Assembly: GCA_023014335.1 (NCBI GenBank)
Contig: JAECYW010000002.1
Span: forward strand, 806,001-870,000
DNA length: 64,000 nucleotides
Direction of reading: 5' to 3'
Source: Galerina marginata
Taxonomy: Eukaryota; Basidiomycota; Agaricomycetes; Agaricales; Galerinaceae
This document shows, one piece after another, positions 1 to 11,501 of this stretch. Every line of letters begins with the position of its first letter. Positions within the stretch are counted from its first letter, which is position 1. The notes beneath the pieces are model-generated. The model was not told the DNA's origin. It did not search any database and saw nothing but the letters and a program-made list of their open reading frames with translations. The translations under genes were made by a program, and so were the position numbers.

Positions 1-2
1 GA

Positions 3-1083
3 CATCTCGCGGTGGATGACGCTTCCGGCCTGCTTGTCGCGGGAATTCTAGAGAGGATGGGAGGTTGGTTTGGAAAGTCAGGCCTTTCTTTGTTTACCAA
101 ATTAACAGCAATGTGCAGGACAAGGGAAACTGATCACAATCTGTCATACCGATTCCCCTCCTGCGTACCCCATCGTTGGGCAAATGAATTTCGATCCGTC
201 AATAATAGACGTCCTAATATCTCTCAATTGGGCAACGGCTGAAGAGGACTACGTCCCTAGTGCGTAGCTGAACGACAAAAAAAATTGCATGTAGTGTCTG
301 ACCTTTCTAATAGTTCTTCCACCATCCGAAGCCCCTGACGGCCAGGTCAAGTCAGACCGCCAAAAATACAGGCTAAACAAAAGGAAGGCTATTTCAGACC
401 TTCTTCTGAATACTCGAGAAGAGCTCTTCTCTGGAGAGTTTGAAAGGTGTGTATAAGTCCACGTTTGACTTAATCTTACATTTACCATATAACGATAGTC
501 TTGTAATCTCAACCGAGTACGACCCATTTTCTATCATAGAAAGGCTATCCCCATATCTTGCTGGTTCAGCGTCCATCGTGATACATAGCCCGTATTCTGA
601 GGTATCTCGCGCGTTTTATTCTGATAGGGGTATTGTTATCTGACTGGTTTTAGGTTGTTGTTGACCTGCAAGCCAAGATGCGCAACATCCCTCAATACCT
701 TTGTCCAACAGTCACAGAAGCATGGCTGAGACGATATCAGGTTTGTTCTTCCAACCTTGATTGAAAGACTGCATTGGTGATAATTTTTATTTACTTAGGT
801 GCTGCCTGGTCGAACACACCCAATGATGGCTATGTCTGGTTCTGGAGGGTTTATCCTGCAAGCTATCAAAATGTAAACATCTCTCAATTCCTTTTTAAAC
901 CACCCGCCCTAAATTGACCATCTCAGTTATGATGATCCCACTGCTGAGGCCGCTTTGATACAACGACGACAAAGACCCAAGAAGGCAAAGCAAGACACCC
1001 CAGCTGCCAAACCTCCTACAAATTCTGAAGAGGGTCCACCTCAACCAGCTGATACGGAAATGGAAAGCGCTGATACTAGCTAG
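3..1083 (+). CDS. TRM6: tRNA (adenine-58-N1) methyltransferase non-catalytic subunit TRM6, 3' part
   Basis: TRM6 (GCD10) is the RNA-binding partner of the catalytic subunit TRM61 in the nuclear complex that makes m1A58 in tRNAs; this is family knowledge. The window cuts off its 5' end. I join seven exons: 3-63, 119-259, 314-446, 499-601, 654-740, 799-872 and 927-1083. They sum to 756 nt, exactly in frame, giving 251 residues plus stop. Diagnostic segments are VDDASGLLVAGILERMGG near the start, the Rossmann-like stretch with YDPFSIIERLSPYLAG and HSPYSE, TEAWLRRYQ, and the conserved VLPGRTHPMMAMSGSGGF near the C-terminus. A hydrophilic tail rich in K, P and E follows. Introns are 50-60 nt with GT-AG ends. 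No frame break is seen. The gene converges on the minus-strand sorting nexin, 219 bp stop to stop. Confidence 0.9.
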
Positions 1084-1302
1084 AATTACTGTTGCGAGGA
1101 GTACTATACAGCAACACATTACAGGCAGGGGTTACAGAGGGTCATAATGTGGCATAGCGAGGTATCGTCAAAGCAGAGTCCTTCCCGATGGCTTGTAGAG
1201 GCATAGGAATGGGTATATTTCAAGCATTCCCAGCTTCTGGGAACAAAGCAGCAAAAAGCTAATCAAGATAGAATCAATATAAGGGATGTTGAAAAACGGT
1301 CT

Positions 1303-4300
1303 TCAAATCTCAACACTGACCTCGTCCATGATGGTATATGCAATGTGCTGATTTAGACGTCTATTTTGCAGAACAGCAAATATCCTCCGAGCACCGCGTC
1401 GTGCATTAGTTCGACCAATCATGTTGGCAGCCAGATCTTAAACTGTGTTTAGACGGGTGAAAATAGATAGAGAGAGAAAACAAAGTACCAGGTACAAGTG
1501 ACGACAGTTTTCTGTTCGCTTCATCGCGAGTCCGGATCTTTTCCTCTGTGGTACGTGGAGGGCCTGGCGGCTTCAGTTTACCACCAGGCCAAAGGACTGT
1601 CGCGCAGTATGTTTATATATGACATAAGTCGGGTTTCGTTGAGCAACCCCTTGACATTCTCTCGGATTTTGCTGCATATGCAATCAGCAAACAGGGGGTC
1701 GTCATACGACAATCGATAACGTACCGTTCGATGGTGCCTCCCAAAACTTGTTGCAAAATAATCACGATAGCTTGACGCCTTAGCCAATTATTTTTCTTAT
1801 GTAGTTCGAACACCGCCAAGATGAGGTCGCAAATCGGAGCCGAGAACGTGGAGGTACTGGTTTCGCCCTCTAGTGGCTTCAAGTCGCCTGGCAGTTTCAT
1901 CAAGGTCGCCTCCGACGCAGCCTTGCCTGATGCATTCAAGCCTGCGCCACCAGGTCCTCGTCGTTTATGCCAGACCCAACTATACCTGTAAATTCAGCAG
2001 CTTGACGTGTCAGCCGTTGAATCATGACATCGAGCATCGAAGGGCCAAAGAACATGTCGTCGATACTCTCGGCTACAGAGCGATACACGTTCCTGACCAA
2101 ATCTGAACCAGAGAATGGAGAAGAGGCTTTGGATGCTGGTTCCCGAGTTGCAGGTGCTGAAGCCATGAAAGGAGAATCGCGAGATAAGAAAGCTCTCAGC
2201 TTCCTGGCTCTCACACACAATAGGGATAGCGATGACGCTCTGATAACCAGACTGTGAAAATTATTTGGACACCAAATGCAGAAAGCTTACCTGTAGGTAT
2301 CTCTCTAACGCAACTCTCCGCGTGTCCAAAAAACTTCCGGAAAGAGACGCAACCAGCCGTTTACCGGGAAAGTCGAGATTCCTCACCAAGATATAGCGTT
2401 CCTTCAGCTTGTTATGCATATTGTGGAACTCATTATACCGCCGTGCGACAACCCAACCAGAGGCAAAGCTACCATCAAGACCCAGTTGCTGCACCTCCAC
2501 AAGATACCGCACAACCTGACTTGCCATCTTCCTCCGCCACAGCAGAGTTGACGATGCTCACTCTCGTGCGGTCAGAAATCAGGCGATTGGCAGACTCCTG
2601 TTGCTCGTACTGCTGCTTCTGAAATTGAAGCTCTCGCAACTTCCCTCGTCATGGAAGCTTTCGACTTCGTGAGTAGCCTAAGCTCTTGGGTGTCTCCAGT
2701 CAACTCGGCCTTCTTAATCAGCGTATCGAGCATGGCATCTTGCGCTTCGAGGATTCGAGATGTTCTCTCCAAGCCTCGATATTTCGTATGAGAGTTGAAG
2801 GTCTCCTGGCGCTGCCAACTTGGAAAGAACCAGGTTCATCTACGCTGCCTTCTTGTTCGACATCCTCGATTTCCTCCGGATCTGCTTCTTGAGGAATGCC
2901 GTCGAACACTGTTGGTCGCTTAGGGACGCTCAGATATCCTAACTGATTTGAAAAGTGGCTCCGAATTTCTCTCCATGAGCGAAGGTCGTTCAGAATTGTT
3001 CCTGTTCCAAGGCCATGATGTCTGTCAAGGCGGCATGGATGGCCTCCATCCTCTTCTCTTCCGCTCTTTGCATTTCGTCTTCCGGGTCATCGAACAATGG
3101 CGCTCGAGATGGTTCGGACGAGGTCTCAGCAACGGGAGACATGAGAACTTCGATGTTGGACGGGGTGTGATTACTTGACATCCTTGAATGTGCCGAGCGA
3201 GTTGAGTTAGAGCTGATAGTTCTTTGCATACCGAAAATTGGAGGTGCAGGTTGCGAGGGATGGGATAGATAAGAGTGTTTCGTTTGTATGGGAGGGGGGA
3301 CAGGCGACCGTTCTGACCGAGGCGAATCTGTTGGAGAGTTCCTATCCTTGGCAAATGGATCGGTTGTTGTCCTTGCTGCTGAGCGAAAGCGGCGTCGCCT
3401 ATCGCCCTAAACCACAGTTCAGGACCTTTCGAATTCCTCGAAGTCCTGTTGCTCCATATCTCGTTCGACCTGCCGCTGAGCCAGTAATACACTCCGCCGT
3501 ACTTTCCTCTGAGCGATGGGAGACGGATCGGGATCAGAAACGAATTCGCGGACGGATGTCTATGTGCTTTTTTGAGATAGATCCCAGAGACGAATGCATC
3601 TTCCCGTCAGAGAAGTAAAGGTCGTTGATCATGGATATGTCTTCCTTGACTGTAACCGACGTCGAGGGATCCTGTATAATTTCCTCTTCTTCGCCAGATG
3701 TGTCGGAATCTACTGTCTCCAGAGGGTTTTTAAAGCTTTCGACAGTCAACCAAAACTGAACGGGCATGGATCGATGTCGTCGGTCCATAAACTCCATGAA
3801 ATAAGATAGGAATTGGGATTCCGGAGAATGTCTCTCAGGTTGACACTGGATTTAGAGCCTGCTTCGTGGATGGTGCTCTGTCTTTGCTGGAGTTGCGAAA
3901 TTAATATAAGGAAAGACCAATAGGGTCAATAAATACACACCGAGGAGTCGTCTTCTCCCCCTAGAACCACTATCCTCTCTTCGACCTTTCGTTTTGCCGT
4001 GTAAAGCCTGTCGAGGAAAGCCACAACGTCTTCTGTCTTCTCTCCATCAATCCAGTCTTCTTTCTCATGGTTTGCTAATTGCAAGTTTAGTTGGACAATT
4101 ATAATGCGCAATAAGTTTCAACATACCAAGTAGTATCCTCGTCCTCCTGATTTCGCCTACAATATCATTTTTAAGCCGTCGAGCATCCAACAAGGAAGAG
4201 CAATGGTTGATGCTGCGCAAGAACGATTCAAACTGTCGGGCATTTGTGCGAATGGTAATCCTTTCTGTGTATCCAGCAGCAACAGGACTCGACGCAGCTA

Positions 4301-5378
4301 CTCGATTCGGTTGACGGGGTAACTGGGACTCGAGTACATTCCGTACTTTAGAGATGAGTTGTCTGTCAAGGTGTCAGCCCCTGAGAGCAGGAAGTAATAA
4401 ATAAGCACGTACTGTTGATGTATAGCAGCTCCAGCCTAAGCAACAGTTTTAGCTAAACAATTGAAATGGCGAATGAATGTTCTTACAACTTGGTCAATCA
4501 TCTTATTCCAGAAATCAGGATCGGCCACCATTTCCAGTATGGGAAATAACACAGGAGCATGTTGCGATTTCCCTGACCACGATCTTGAGAGCCTTGCTGT
4601 TACGCTCTTTAGGAGGTAGAATATAAGGAAGGGCTTTGTCGACCAGTTGCCTGATGTGCATCTCCTCCGTTTGGCGAGTAAATGTGGTGGAAAGGTTCTC
4701 GACCGCGGGATGGAGCTTGAAAGCCCTTACTAGCGTAACGGCTAGCCAGTAGGAGATCCAGTTCCTCTGATTGAGTTAAGCTTCGCTCGAGACCAGCACC
4801 ACGAAGAGCGACTTCGGATTGACGGAATTGATCAATGTGCGCGGTGAACTTTGGGTAATATCCGCTTGACCACGAGTGCAGCAACGTCGATAGATGCAGC
4901 TCTGATCGTTTATCTGTTGCAATGAAGCGTGGATGACGGACGAAACGGCAATGGGAAGGCAGGGCGAACTGGACAAGTCCTTGTACCAACTCGACACAAA
5001 ATCCCGAATAACCTTGGTGACAATGTCGTTTAAGGCGTCGGATACTTCTAGCGAATCAGGATAAAGAGGGGGTAGTGTTTTCGGTGTGTTCTGGGACCAT
5101 TGCGAACGGGTGAGTACGGCTTGCCAAGCGGCCGGTGTCGAAAAGGCGAAAGGTCGTGCTGCATGATGTAGATAGTTGCGTGGCGGTGGTCGACGACTGT
5201 CCAGATACCACCCAAGGTATATGGTGAGTAATAGATATCCAATAGCAAGAATAAAGAGCAATAGCGGAGAAATAAGCAAGAGAGTGAATGGCGAAGATAC
5301 GATTCGTGAGATGACAGGAAGAACAACGGCCAAGATCCCGACAAACACGACGATGCGTGTGCTAAATGGGTTATGCAT
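1303..5378 (-). CDS. MDM1: MDM1/SNX13-type sorting nexin (TM-PXA-RGS-PX-nexin_C), frame-broken
   Basis: Proteins of this family tether ER to vacuole or endosomes and bind phosphoinositides. The order seen is: N-terminal start at 5378 with two hydrophobic segments (STRIVVFVGILAVVLPVIS; LLLISPLLLFILAIGYLLL), a PXA domain (about 5150-4500, with VALRGAGLERSLTQSEELDL), an RGS region (about 3800-3550, MEFMDRRHRSMPVQFWLTVE), a coiled coil (about 2770-2560), a PX domain (about 2527-2280, RRYNEFHNMH and PGKRLVASLSG), and the nexin_C domain (2000-1303, NNWLRRQAIVIILQQVLGGTIER, then NARRGARRIFAVLQNRRLNQH). A 44-nt intron lies near 1942-1985. The protein is readable but its frame breaks at single bases, e.g. 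about 4906, 4853, 4725, 2775, 2645, 2515 and 1594; a one-base loss fits near 3003. Similarity resumes at once after each. Family assignment is firm; exact exons in the middle are not. Confidence 0.85.
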
Positions 5379-5641
5379 GGCAAATCGTGACCTGTTCAGA
5401 ACATCTGGGGGGCAGAAAGAACTCTAGAGAGTCCTATCTCACCCGGCTAGCTACCAGACGGTAGTAAGCTAGATAGGTCTTCACTGTCAGAAGCAGAGCC
5501 CGCGTCACAGTCGCGCCAAAATTAGCCCAGTCACGCGACTGGCCTCTCTTCCCCGGACTTGTCGCCTCCGTTCCATTTTTTTTTTCAGAGTGACTCTTGG
5601 TCTCTCACTCGACGGTCCAGCAGAAGGACATATAGGTGCGG
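5379..5641. promoter_or_regulatory. divergent promoter between MDM1-like gene and carrier
   Basis: This 263-bp gap separates the start codons of two divergently transcribed genes, so both promoters must lie here or overlap. It contains a T-rich tract just upstream of the carrier start (about 5576-5586). I see no clear TATA box. Confidence 0.5.
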
Positions 5642-7223
5642 ATGACTACCCCCTCCCCCACCAAGAAAAATCGGCCGATTTCGACGACAGAAGGCTTCAT
5701 TTGCGGAGGTCTTGCCGCATCCATCGCTGTAGGTCTTCCCCGCACCCGAAGTGCTTATTATCTAGATTTTTTTTGCATTCAGGTTACCGTTTCTAACCCT
5801 GCCGAAGTTGCGAAGACACGATTGCAACTACAGGGCGAACTAACGAAAAGTGGCGGGAAAAAGTGTACAATAACGCGATCGACGTCCTTGCAAAAACATG
5901 GAGGAATGAAGGCATACGTGGTATTCAGCGAGGCTTGCCCCCAGCCGTATGTCGCGACTTTCCTGTCTTTTTTGCGTTGCATTCACCCCTTTTGCAGTAT
6001 GCATACCAAGTAAGACTGAACAACAGTACACGTTCCTTGTCACCCTAACACGTTGCCCCAGATTCTCCTCAATGGCTCAAGATTAGGTGAGCAATACCCT
6101 GAACACGCACATTCCTACAGCTATATAAGCAAAGCATTCAGGGTTTTACGAACCATTCCGGAGAGGCATAAACAATTTTATCGGACGTCCAGCCGATGAG
6201 CAGATAACTGCAACGTCTGTATTTGCTGGTGCTACTAGTGGTGCAGTGGGAGGTGCGTTTCGGTTCTATGTAGCTTGGATGTCGTCTTATCGTCGTCTTC
6301 AGCCTCATTGGGTAATCCCTTGTTCCTGATCAAGGCCCGGATGCAGGTTGGCGGTGTTATTTCCGGGATAGACCTCCAATTTGACCTCAATATTGCAGGC
6401 TTATTCCCCTATACTACCCGTCGGCGCTCAGCATAACTACAAGAGCGCATTCGACGCGCTAGCCACCATATTTCGAGCCGAAGGCGCAAGGGGATTGGTT
6501 CGAGGCATGGATGCCGCCATTTTACGAACTTCTATGGGTTCCTCTGTAAGCAAGCTGGTTTATTTTGTTCGACAAATATCATAAATCCTGAATCCGTTTA
6601 AGGTTCAATTACCCAGTTACAACTGGACCAAAACTCAGCTTGTCAAATATGATATTATGCCCGCAAATAGTACCTGGACTTTCTTAGTTAGCAGCAGCGT
6701 TTCAGGAGCGTGTGTTGTGCGTTTTCAGTCTTTATTTCTGGGTGTTGTTCTCTGACTATCGATCCTAGTGCCTTGTAATGCAGCCTGCTGATACTGTCAG
6801 ATATTTCGCGAGTTTTCTGTGTGATATTTACCAACTGACTGGTTTCCTCGTCCAGGCTTTAACACGTATGTATAACCAACCCACAATAATTGGACCCGAT
6901 GGAAGGAGTCGAGGAGCATTATATCGAAACCCTATAGACTGCTTATGGAAAACTTTCAAGATAGAAGGTGTCCGAGGTTGGTATAAAGGTCAGTAACTTT
7001 CGTACAGGCTGCAGACTTTACGCTTAACCACGCCTCTAGGGTCGACTGCACATTTCTTGCGGATTGCCCCCCACACGTGTGTACTCTCTTCCTTCCAACA
7101 TTAGGTATTATTCCTGGAGCTGATGTCTTTTCCCCTAGGGTCATTACGTTGACGGCAAATGATATCATCGTGAACCTATACAAAGCGGCAAGGGACCGGG
7201 GTCTACCGGACGACGATCTATGA
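5642..7223 (+). CDS. OAC1: mitochondrial oxaloacetate/sulfate carrier, OAC1-like
   Basis: A mitochondrial carrier (SLC25 family) of the inner membrane; the closest family I recognise is yeast OAC1, which moves oxaloacetate, sulfate and malonate. The start at 5642 (MTTPSPTKKNRP) leads into the first transmembrane helix (EGFICGGLAASIAVTVSNPAEVAKTRLQLQ), with a signature like PX(D/E)XX(K/R). Later modules show NPLFLIKARMQ, then a third repeat with QPADTALTRMYNQP. Each has the usual RNEGIRGIQRG, EGARGLVRGMDAA or EGVRGWYKG matrix segment. The C-terminus is HTVITLTANDIIVNLYKAARDRGLPDDDL. The gene is split by about nine short introns. In exon 2 a run of five A (5858-5862) appears one base short: GGKK and VYNNAIDVLAKTW are in different frames. 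Substrate is inferred from similarity only. Confidence 0.85.
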
Positions 7224-7362
7224 GGGCTCATCCATAGAGTACGGACCATAGAATACGGTACAACCATACGATACCACTAATATAGAGGTTATGACATCAC
7301 TATGATCTTTCAAAAGTATCTTATTTATTCAGGCTGTACAGCAAGCTTAAAGCTTTATGTTC

Positions 7363-8340
7363 CTATTTTTTGGCATCTCTTTTGAATGTGTCGATCCTGG
7401 AGGTGATTCCTGGCAGAATAGAAAGATATGATCCATGTTTAAGGTTGACTGACCGCAGATACATTTCCGCTGGAGAAAGTAAGTCGTTCAGCAAACATAC
7501 TGTCCACAAGTGTTGAGAAGGACGAATCAAGGGACTACTTCCTCCTCTTCCCATGTCCATTTCTCGTCCTGCTTTATTTTTCTGAAAATTGACCTGCGAT
7601 CGGGTGGGGTTGACAGATCCGACGAAGTCCACTTCGAACGGGTCGATAATAACCAACACGAAGTTCCCCAACGCCAAGTCCCAAATCCGCTTCGCCTCCT
7701 CGTATTCCTCCTTCGGCATACTGGTAACATCAGGTTCATCAACTCGCTGAGGCCACTTCTTCGCCTCCTCATGTCCTCCCTCAAGCCGAGTACCCGGCGT
7801 AGGCCGACACCAGCTGGCTTTCATGGTCGGGCTCAAGGACTTGAACAAATTAACCCGCCTCAACTCCCAGTTCTCGTCTTTGAACAGTGCAACGGCCGTC
7901 CCGTCCGCTGCTTCCGCAAGGCGCTGTGCGAATTCAGCGTAGAGAGCGTGTGTTGTAGGAGGAACGAGGTAGACATCTGCGATGATGCGAACTTGCTGCT
8001 TCGTATCCGCGATCCACCACGCGACCTCTGCTGTAGGTGTGGTGGTAAGCTGGCCGACCTTGGGTGTACGGATGTCTGTCGAAGTTATGAGAAGTGGGAG
8101 CGCGGGTACGTTGGGGCTGTCAAGAAACGAGCGGAAGGCATGTGAGCGCACTCGAGGGATCGGTCCAAGTTCGGGCCTGGTTGTGTCGATGGTGGCGATT
8201 TGAATCACTGCAAAAAGTGACCAGTGAATACCGAATTATTGCAAAAAATTCGGCAATTGTACCTACGTTTACTTACCTGTCTGATTTTTGAATTGAGAAA
8301 TGGCTTTCTCAATTGCCGTTTTCCAACGAGGTGCGGACAT
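7363..8340 (-). CDS. FMN-binding pyridoxamine 5'-phosphate oxidase-like protein (Alr4036 family)
   Basis: A split-barrel flavin-binding protein of the Alr4036 / PNPOx-like class. The first exon starts at 8340 (MSAPRWKTAIEKAISQFKNQT). After an intron of about 65 nt the barrel continues with VIQIATIDTTRPELGPIPRVRSHAFR, in which IQIATID and the arginine-rich R-V-R-SHAFRSF are the usual FMN-contact elements. Next come EVAWWIADTKQQVRI and WCRPTPGTRLEGG, as expected for this family (CRPxPG). The end is less certain: after GREMDMGRG the frame runs on to a stop at 7363, and an intron or a different last exon is possible. The substrate of fungal members is unknown to me. The gene faces the carrier gene tail to tail, 139 bp apart. 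No frame break is seen in the barrel. Confidence 0.8.
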
Positions 8341-8751
8341 GGTGGGTAAAGGAATAGGGGGAGGTGATAAGATAAGATTCCGACCAGACGCGGTCACGTG
8401 GAACATGAATTTTAACTGAGTTCCGATTCGTGCCACCGCCACTGCCTTGCCACTTCAGACTCCAACCCGCTTTGCATATCCACCGCATATCCACGCTTTA
8501 TTTCGAACCATTTTACGCCCTGTCGAACAATTGCAAGCCATCTAATTGCTCAGGTCAAAACGCCGGGTTGCCCGACTGGCCAGTAAGGCCAATGCGGGAC
8601 ATTGTTTTACGCACAATTGGCGGGAATGCGCCTCTGGGTCAGGGCGGGTATCCGTCCTCTCTCTTACTACATGCGACAGTGCCACAAAATCCTCTCGCTT
8701 GGGCCATATCTCTGGGAGGTGGTATAAAATGGCGCGACTTCGTGGCTTTCG
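8341..8751. promoter_or_regulatory. divergent intergenic region
   Basis: 411 bp between the start codons of the FMN-binding protein (-) and the FunK1-like fragment (+). A TATAAAA-like string lies at about 8723-8729, roughly 25 bp before the proposed downstream ATG. No other site is recognisable. Confidence 0.35.
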
Positions 8752-9752
8752 ATGGCCAGCCAACAACCCGATACCGAACACTCACCGACCATGAACAGAC
8801 CACACCGCAAGGCCGCCGCAGACCCAATCGTGATCCCTTCCGCTCCCGCTGGAGAAAACTATCTCGTTCAACCTGTACTGAAAGGCGACCCTAAGCCTTT
8901 TCCTAAAATCAACAGGCCTATGGAACCTCGGAATTTGGAGGACTTCCAGTCTCAGAGAGAGGTTCTACTCGCTGTACTTGGTGCGATTGATTGTAAGGCC
9001 TACTTATTCAATACCTCGATCATCCTAACTAACTCGACGTGCCCCCTTTTCCAAACCAGCGCTCAAGACAAACTGGGACCTCTTCGCTACACCATACCGC
9101 GTTGTCAGCCCAAAATCCATCCGCATTTGCATCGCCAAGCACCTTGGGGCAAAACGACACAGGAAAACGGGAGTTTTATCAAAGCCGGACTCTCAAGCTA
9201 CAAGCCCGATGTTTAAATCTTGCATCGAGCTCTCTACTCTCGTGCTTGAACGCCCAGACATCTTCCCTATCGACTACCTGGACGACCTGGAAGCGCTCTA
9301 CTATTCTATCTGCTGGCTCTGCGTCGCATATATCGCGCCAGGCAGCTGGCGTCCCAAGGAGACCCTTTCAAAGCCTATATGGGACTGGGTACACTATCCT
9401 CTGTCAAAGGAGGTAGCCCAGTGGAAAGAGCACCAGCTTACTCTACGGCCCTGGGATCGAGAGCGAGCAAATATCATTCTATTTTGGGACACCATTCGAG
9501 GTCATGTTACGGCGGATGAGGGAAGTGCTAAGAAACAAGTATTGGCGCAAGGTGGCGTTGGGAAGGGGGAGGACGGCGCGGGAGATGATCATGGAGGCGA
9601 CGCGGGATTTTGATGAGTTCAATGGGATAGTGCAGAGAGCGATCAGGGAGGCAGGTACTTTTTACTGGGAGAGTAACAGGGCTGGTGGGGATATGTGGTT
9701 TGGCGATGGGCTTGACGAGGTTTTCTTTGACCCAACGAGCCCTGAGGACTGA
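8752..9752 (+). CDS. FunK1-like kinase C-lobe fragment / hypothetical protein
   Basis: From ATG 8752 (MASQQPDTEHSPTM) the reading frame continues through one intron (about 8991-9059, GTAAGG...CCAG) into AIDSLKTNWDLFATPYRVVSPKS. It then reaches a segment that resembles the C-lobe of Agaricomycete FunK1-type protein kinases: IDYLDDLEALYYSICWLCVAY followed by APGSW and WDWVHYP. Family members usually have the complete kinase fold. Here no N-lobe, HRD or DFG motif is visible, so this is a truncated relative or an independent protein using the same fold end. At about 9494 one extra base separates ILFWDT from FEVMLRRMREVLRNKYWRK, which reads well to the stop at 9752. The kinase assignment is an inference from the DLEALYY...CWLCV pattern only. 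Confidence 0.5.
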
Positions 9753-10182
9753 TCTGTAACGCCAATGTACTCGGAAAGTTTTCGGCGCAGTGGAATCGAG
9801 CGGACAGTAAAATATTCAAACTACTAATGTGATCCCAGTCCCCACAATCCCTGGGCAGCAGCCTTCATAATAGAACCGAATTTGTAACACAGCAGTTTGC
9901 TGTTCCCGGAAGAACAATTTGATTATCCTGCTTGTTACTTTGCACTCCAACCTGGCCAGACCCTCAACAATGGGCAATGGAATATCCTGGGTAAATTAGG
10001 CTGGGACAACGGATGACTGGTGACCGGTGACCACGGTCTTCCCAACTGGCTAGCAGTTGATGCTGGCAATCCATACACCGTGGCTGTAAAGCCCTGGGAC
10101 GTGGGCAACCAGTAGAAAGTGCGACAGCTTTTTTCGATGCGTGTTCAACGCTTCTACCGTTAGTGGAGTTGAGATGAGTGAT
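9753..10182. other. intergenic region, convergent 3' ends
   Basis: 430 bp between two convergent genes. No ORF, repeat or RNA gene that I can support. Confidence 0.4.
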
Positions 10183-10994
10183 TCACCAATCACCCTGCAT
10201 CTGGCAAAGCCGGTGAATGATATCCCTTCTTCTCCCCCTTTTTCGGCCAATGAGGAAGACCCCTAAGACGAAAGGAAGGGTAGCGCCTCCAGCCACAGTG
10301 ATTATAATTGCTACGGGCGCAGGTTGTTGTGTCCAGACGTATGTGTAGATACCCGAAAACATACACAACACGCCAATAATGAGCAGGGGTAACGGTATCG
10401 AGAGGCATACGCTGAGATACCAATGAAAGAGTCCGCGAAAGAAAGCGTGGCATGAGTGAAGGAATTTCCTATTTTTCTTATATCGATTCGGAGGGGAACC
10501 AGATGAAATTGAAGACTTCCTTTTTCCCTCCTCAGGATGGCTAGATTTGTGCTCCTGGTTGCTGAGTTCGTCCTCGAATAGGTCTTTCTCTTCCTCTGAG
10601 AGCCGCTGCAGCCAGCGCGACGTGAGGAATGAGATAGCAGCTGCCATGAGATCCAATATGAGGCCTCCAAGAAAAAAGGCATTGATTGCACGGATCGCGA
10701 CGCTCTCTTGGTCTTGGGGAAGTCCAGTAGCTATGCTCATTATCTGCGATTGGACGGCCGCGATGAAAGTCGCCTACGTTCGCAAAAAATCCAGTTATTA
10801 GTTTGCATGGGCAGCAAGAATCGAATGAGAAAAATGTCAAAACGTACAGCAAGGGCTAAAAGCTCGAATCCCTTGCCAAAATTATCGAGATGAACTCGAA
10901 TTTTACTGGGCTTCCCGTGAGCAGGCTGATTCAGAGCATGTCGTGGTATCAGAGGATGGTGGGGGATTGGAATTGTGGATTCATTGCTCGCCAT
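10183..10994 (-). CDS. four-helix membrane protein, unknown function
   Basis: Two exons (10994-10848 and 10773-10183) around a 74-nt intron give 245 residues in frame. The protein has a short polar N-terminus (MASNESTIPIPHHPLIP) and then four hydrophobic segments. They are around residues 45-65 (FELLALAATFIAAVQSQIM), 85-105 (FFLGGLILDLMAAAISFL), about 180-203 (IPLPLLIIGVLCMFSGIYTYVW) and about 207-230 (VAIIITVAGGATLPFVLGVFL). A charged loop of about 70 residues sits between helices 2 and 3 and ends in RYKKNRKF. A basic tail (GRKRGRRRDIIH) follows. This shape matches small membrane proteins that are frequent and uncharacterised in Agaricomycetes. I cannot assign a function. Confidence 0.75.
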
Positions 10995-11501
10995 TGTCAG
11001 GACCAGGTCAGGACGAGCTCAGCAAGGTTTCGGGGACAGAGTATGTGGGAGAATTTTGATGAGCGGTACTCGAGTGTACTAGGATTTGATCCACCTTGGC
11101 AACGCCTTTTGATCCAACTGCTCGCATCTCCCTTGTCTGCTCTACCCAGCGTGGATGGACCTCCGCCTCGTTGGATATGAAGAGAATTGGAGAAAAATTA
11201 GGGCATCAATAGAGTTTGGTAGATATTTATCGACTCATTTTGCGACCTTACAATTATGAAATGAGAAACTACTTTGACCAGTTTGACCAGCACTTGCAGA
11301 AATTCCCACGGGTAGCTTCAGCTTGACTTCAAAAATCCAGCTTGGAAATTATGCCTGCTAGAAAAGAGATAATATTAAGGCAACCTAAGGCAGTTATATT
11401 ACTTCTTCCGCTCATGGTTCGTGTTTTGAAACAGCATCTTGTTAGAGCATATTATATGAGCAATACAGTAATTAAAGACACACGTCAGTATGGCTCCAGA
11501 A
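10995..11501. other. intergenic region
   Basis: About 500 bp between the membrane protein start and the GH5 stop. A short ORF on the plus strand is not convincing. Nothing else seen. Confidence 0.4.
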
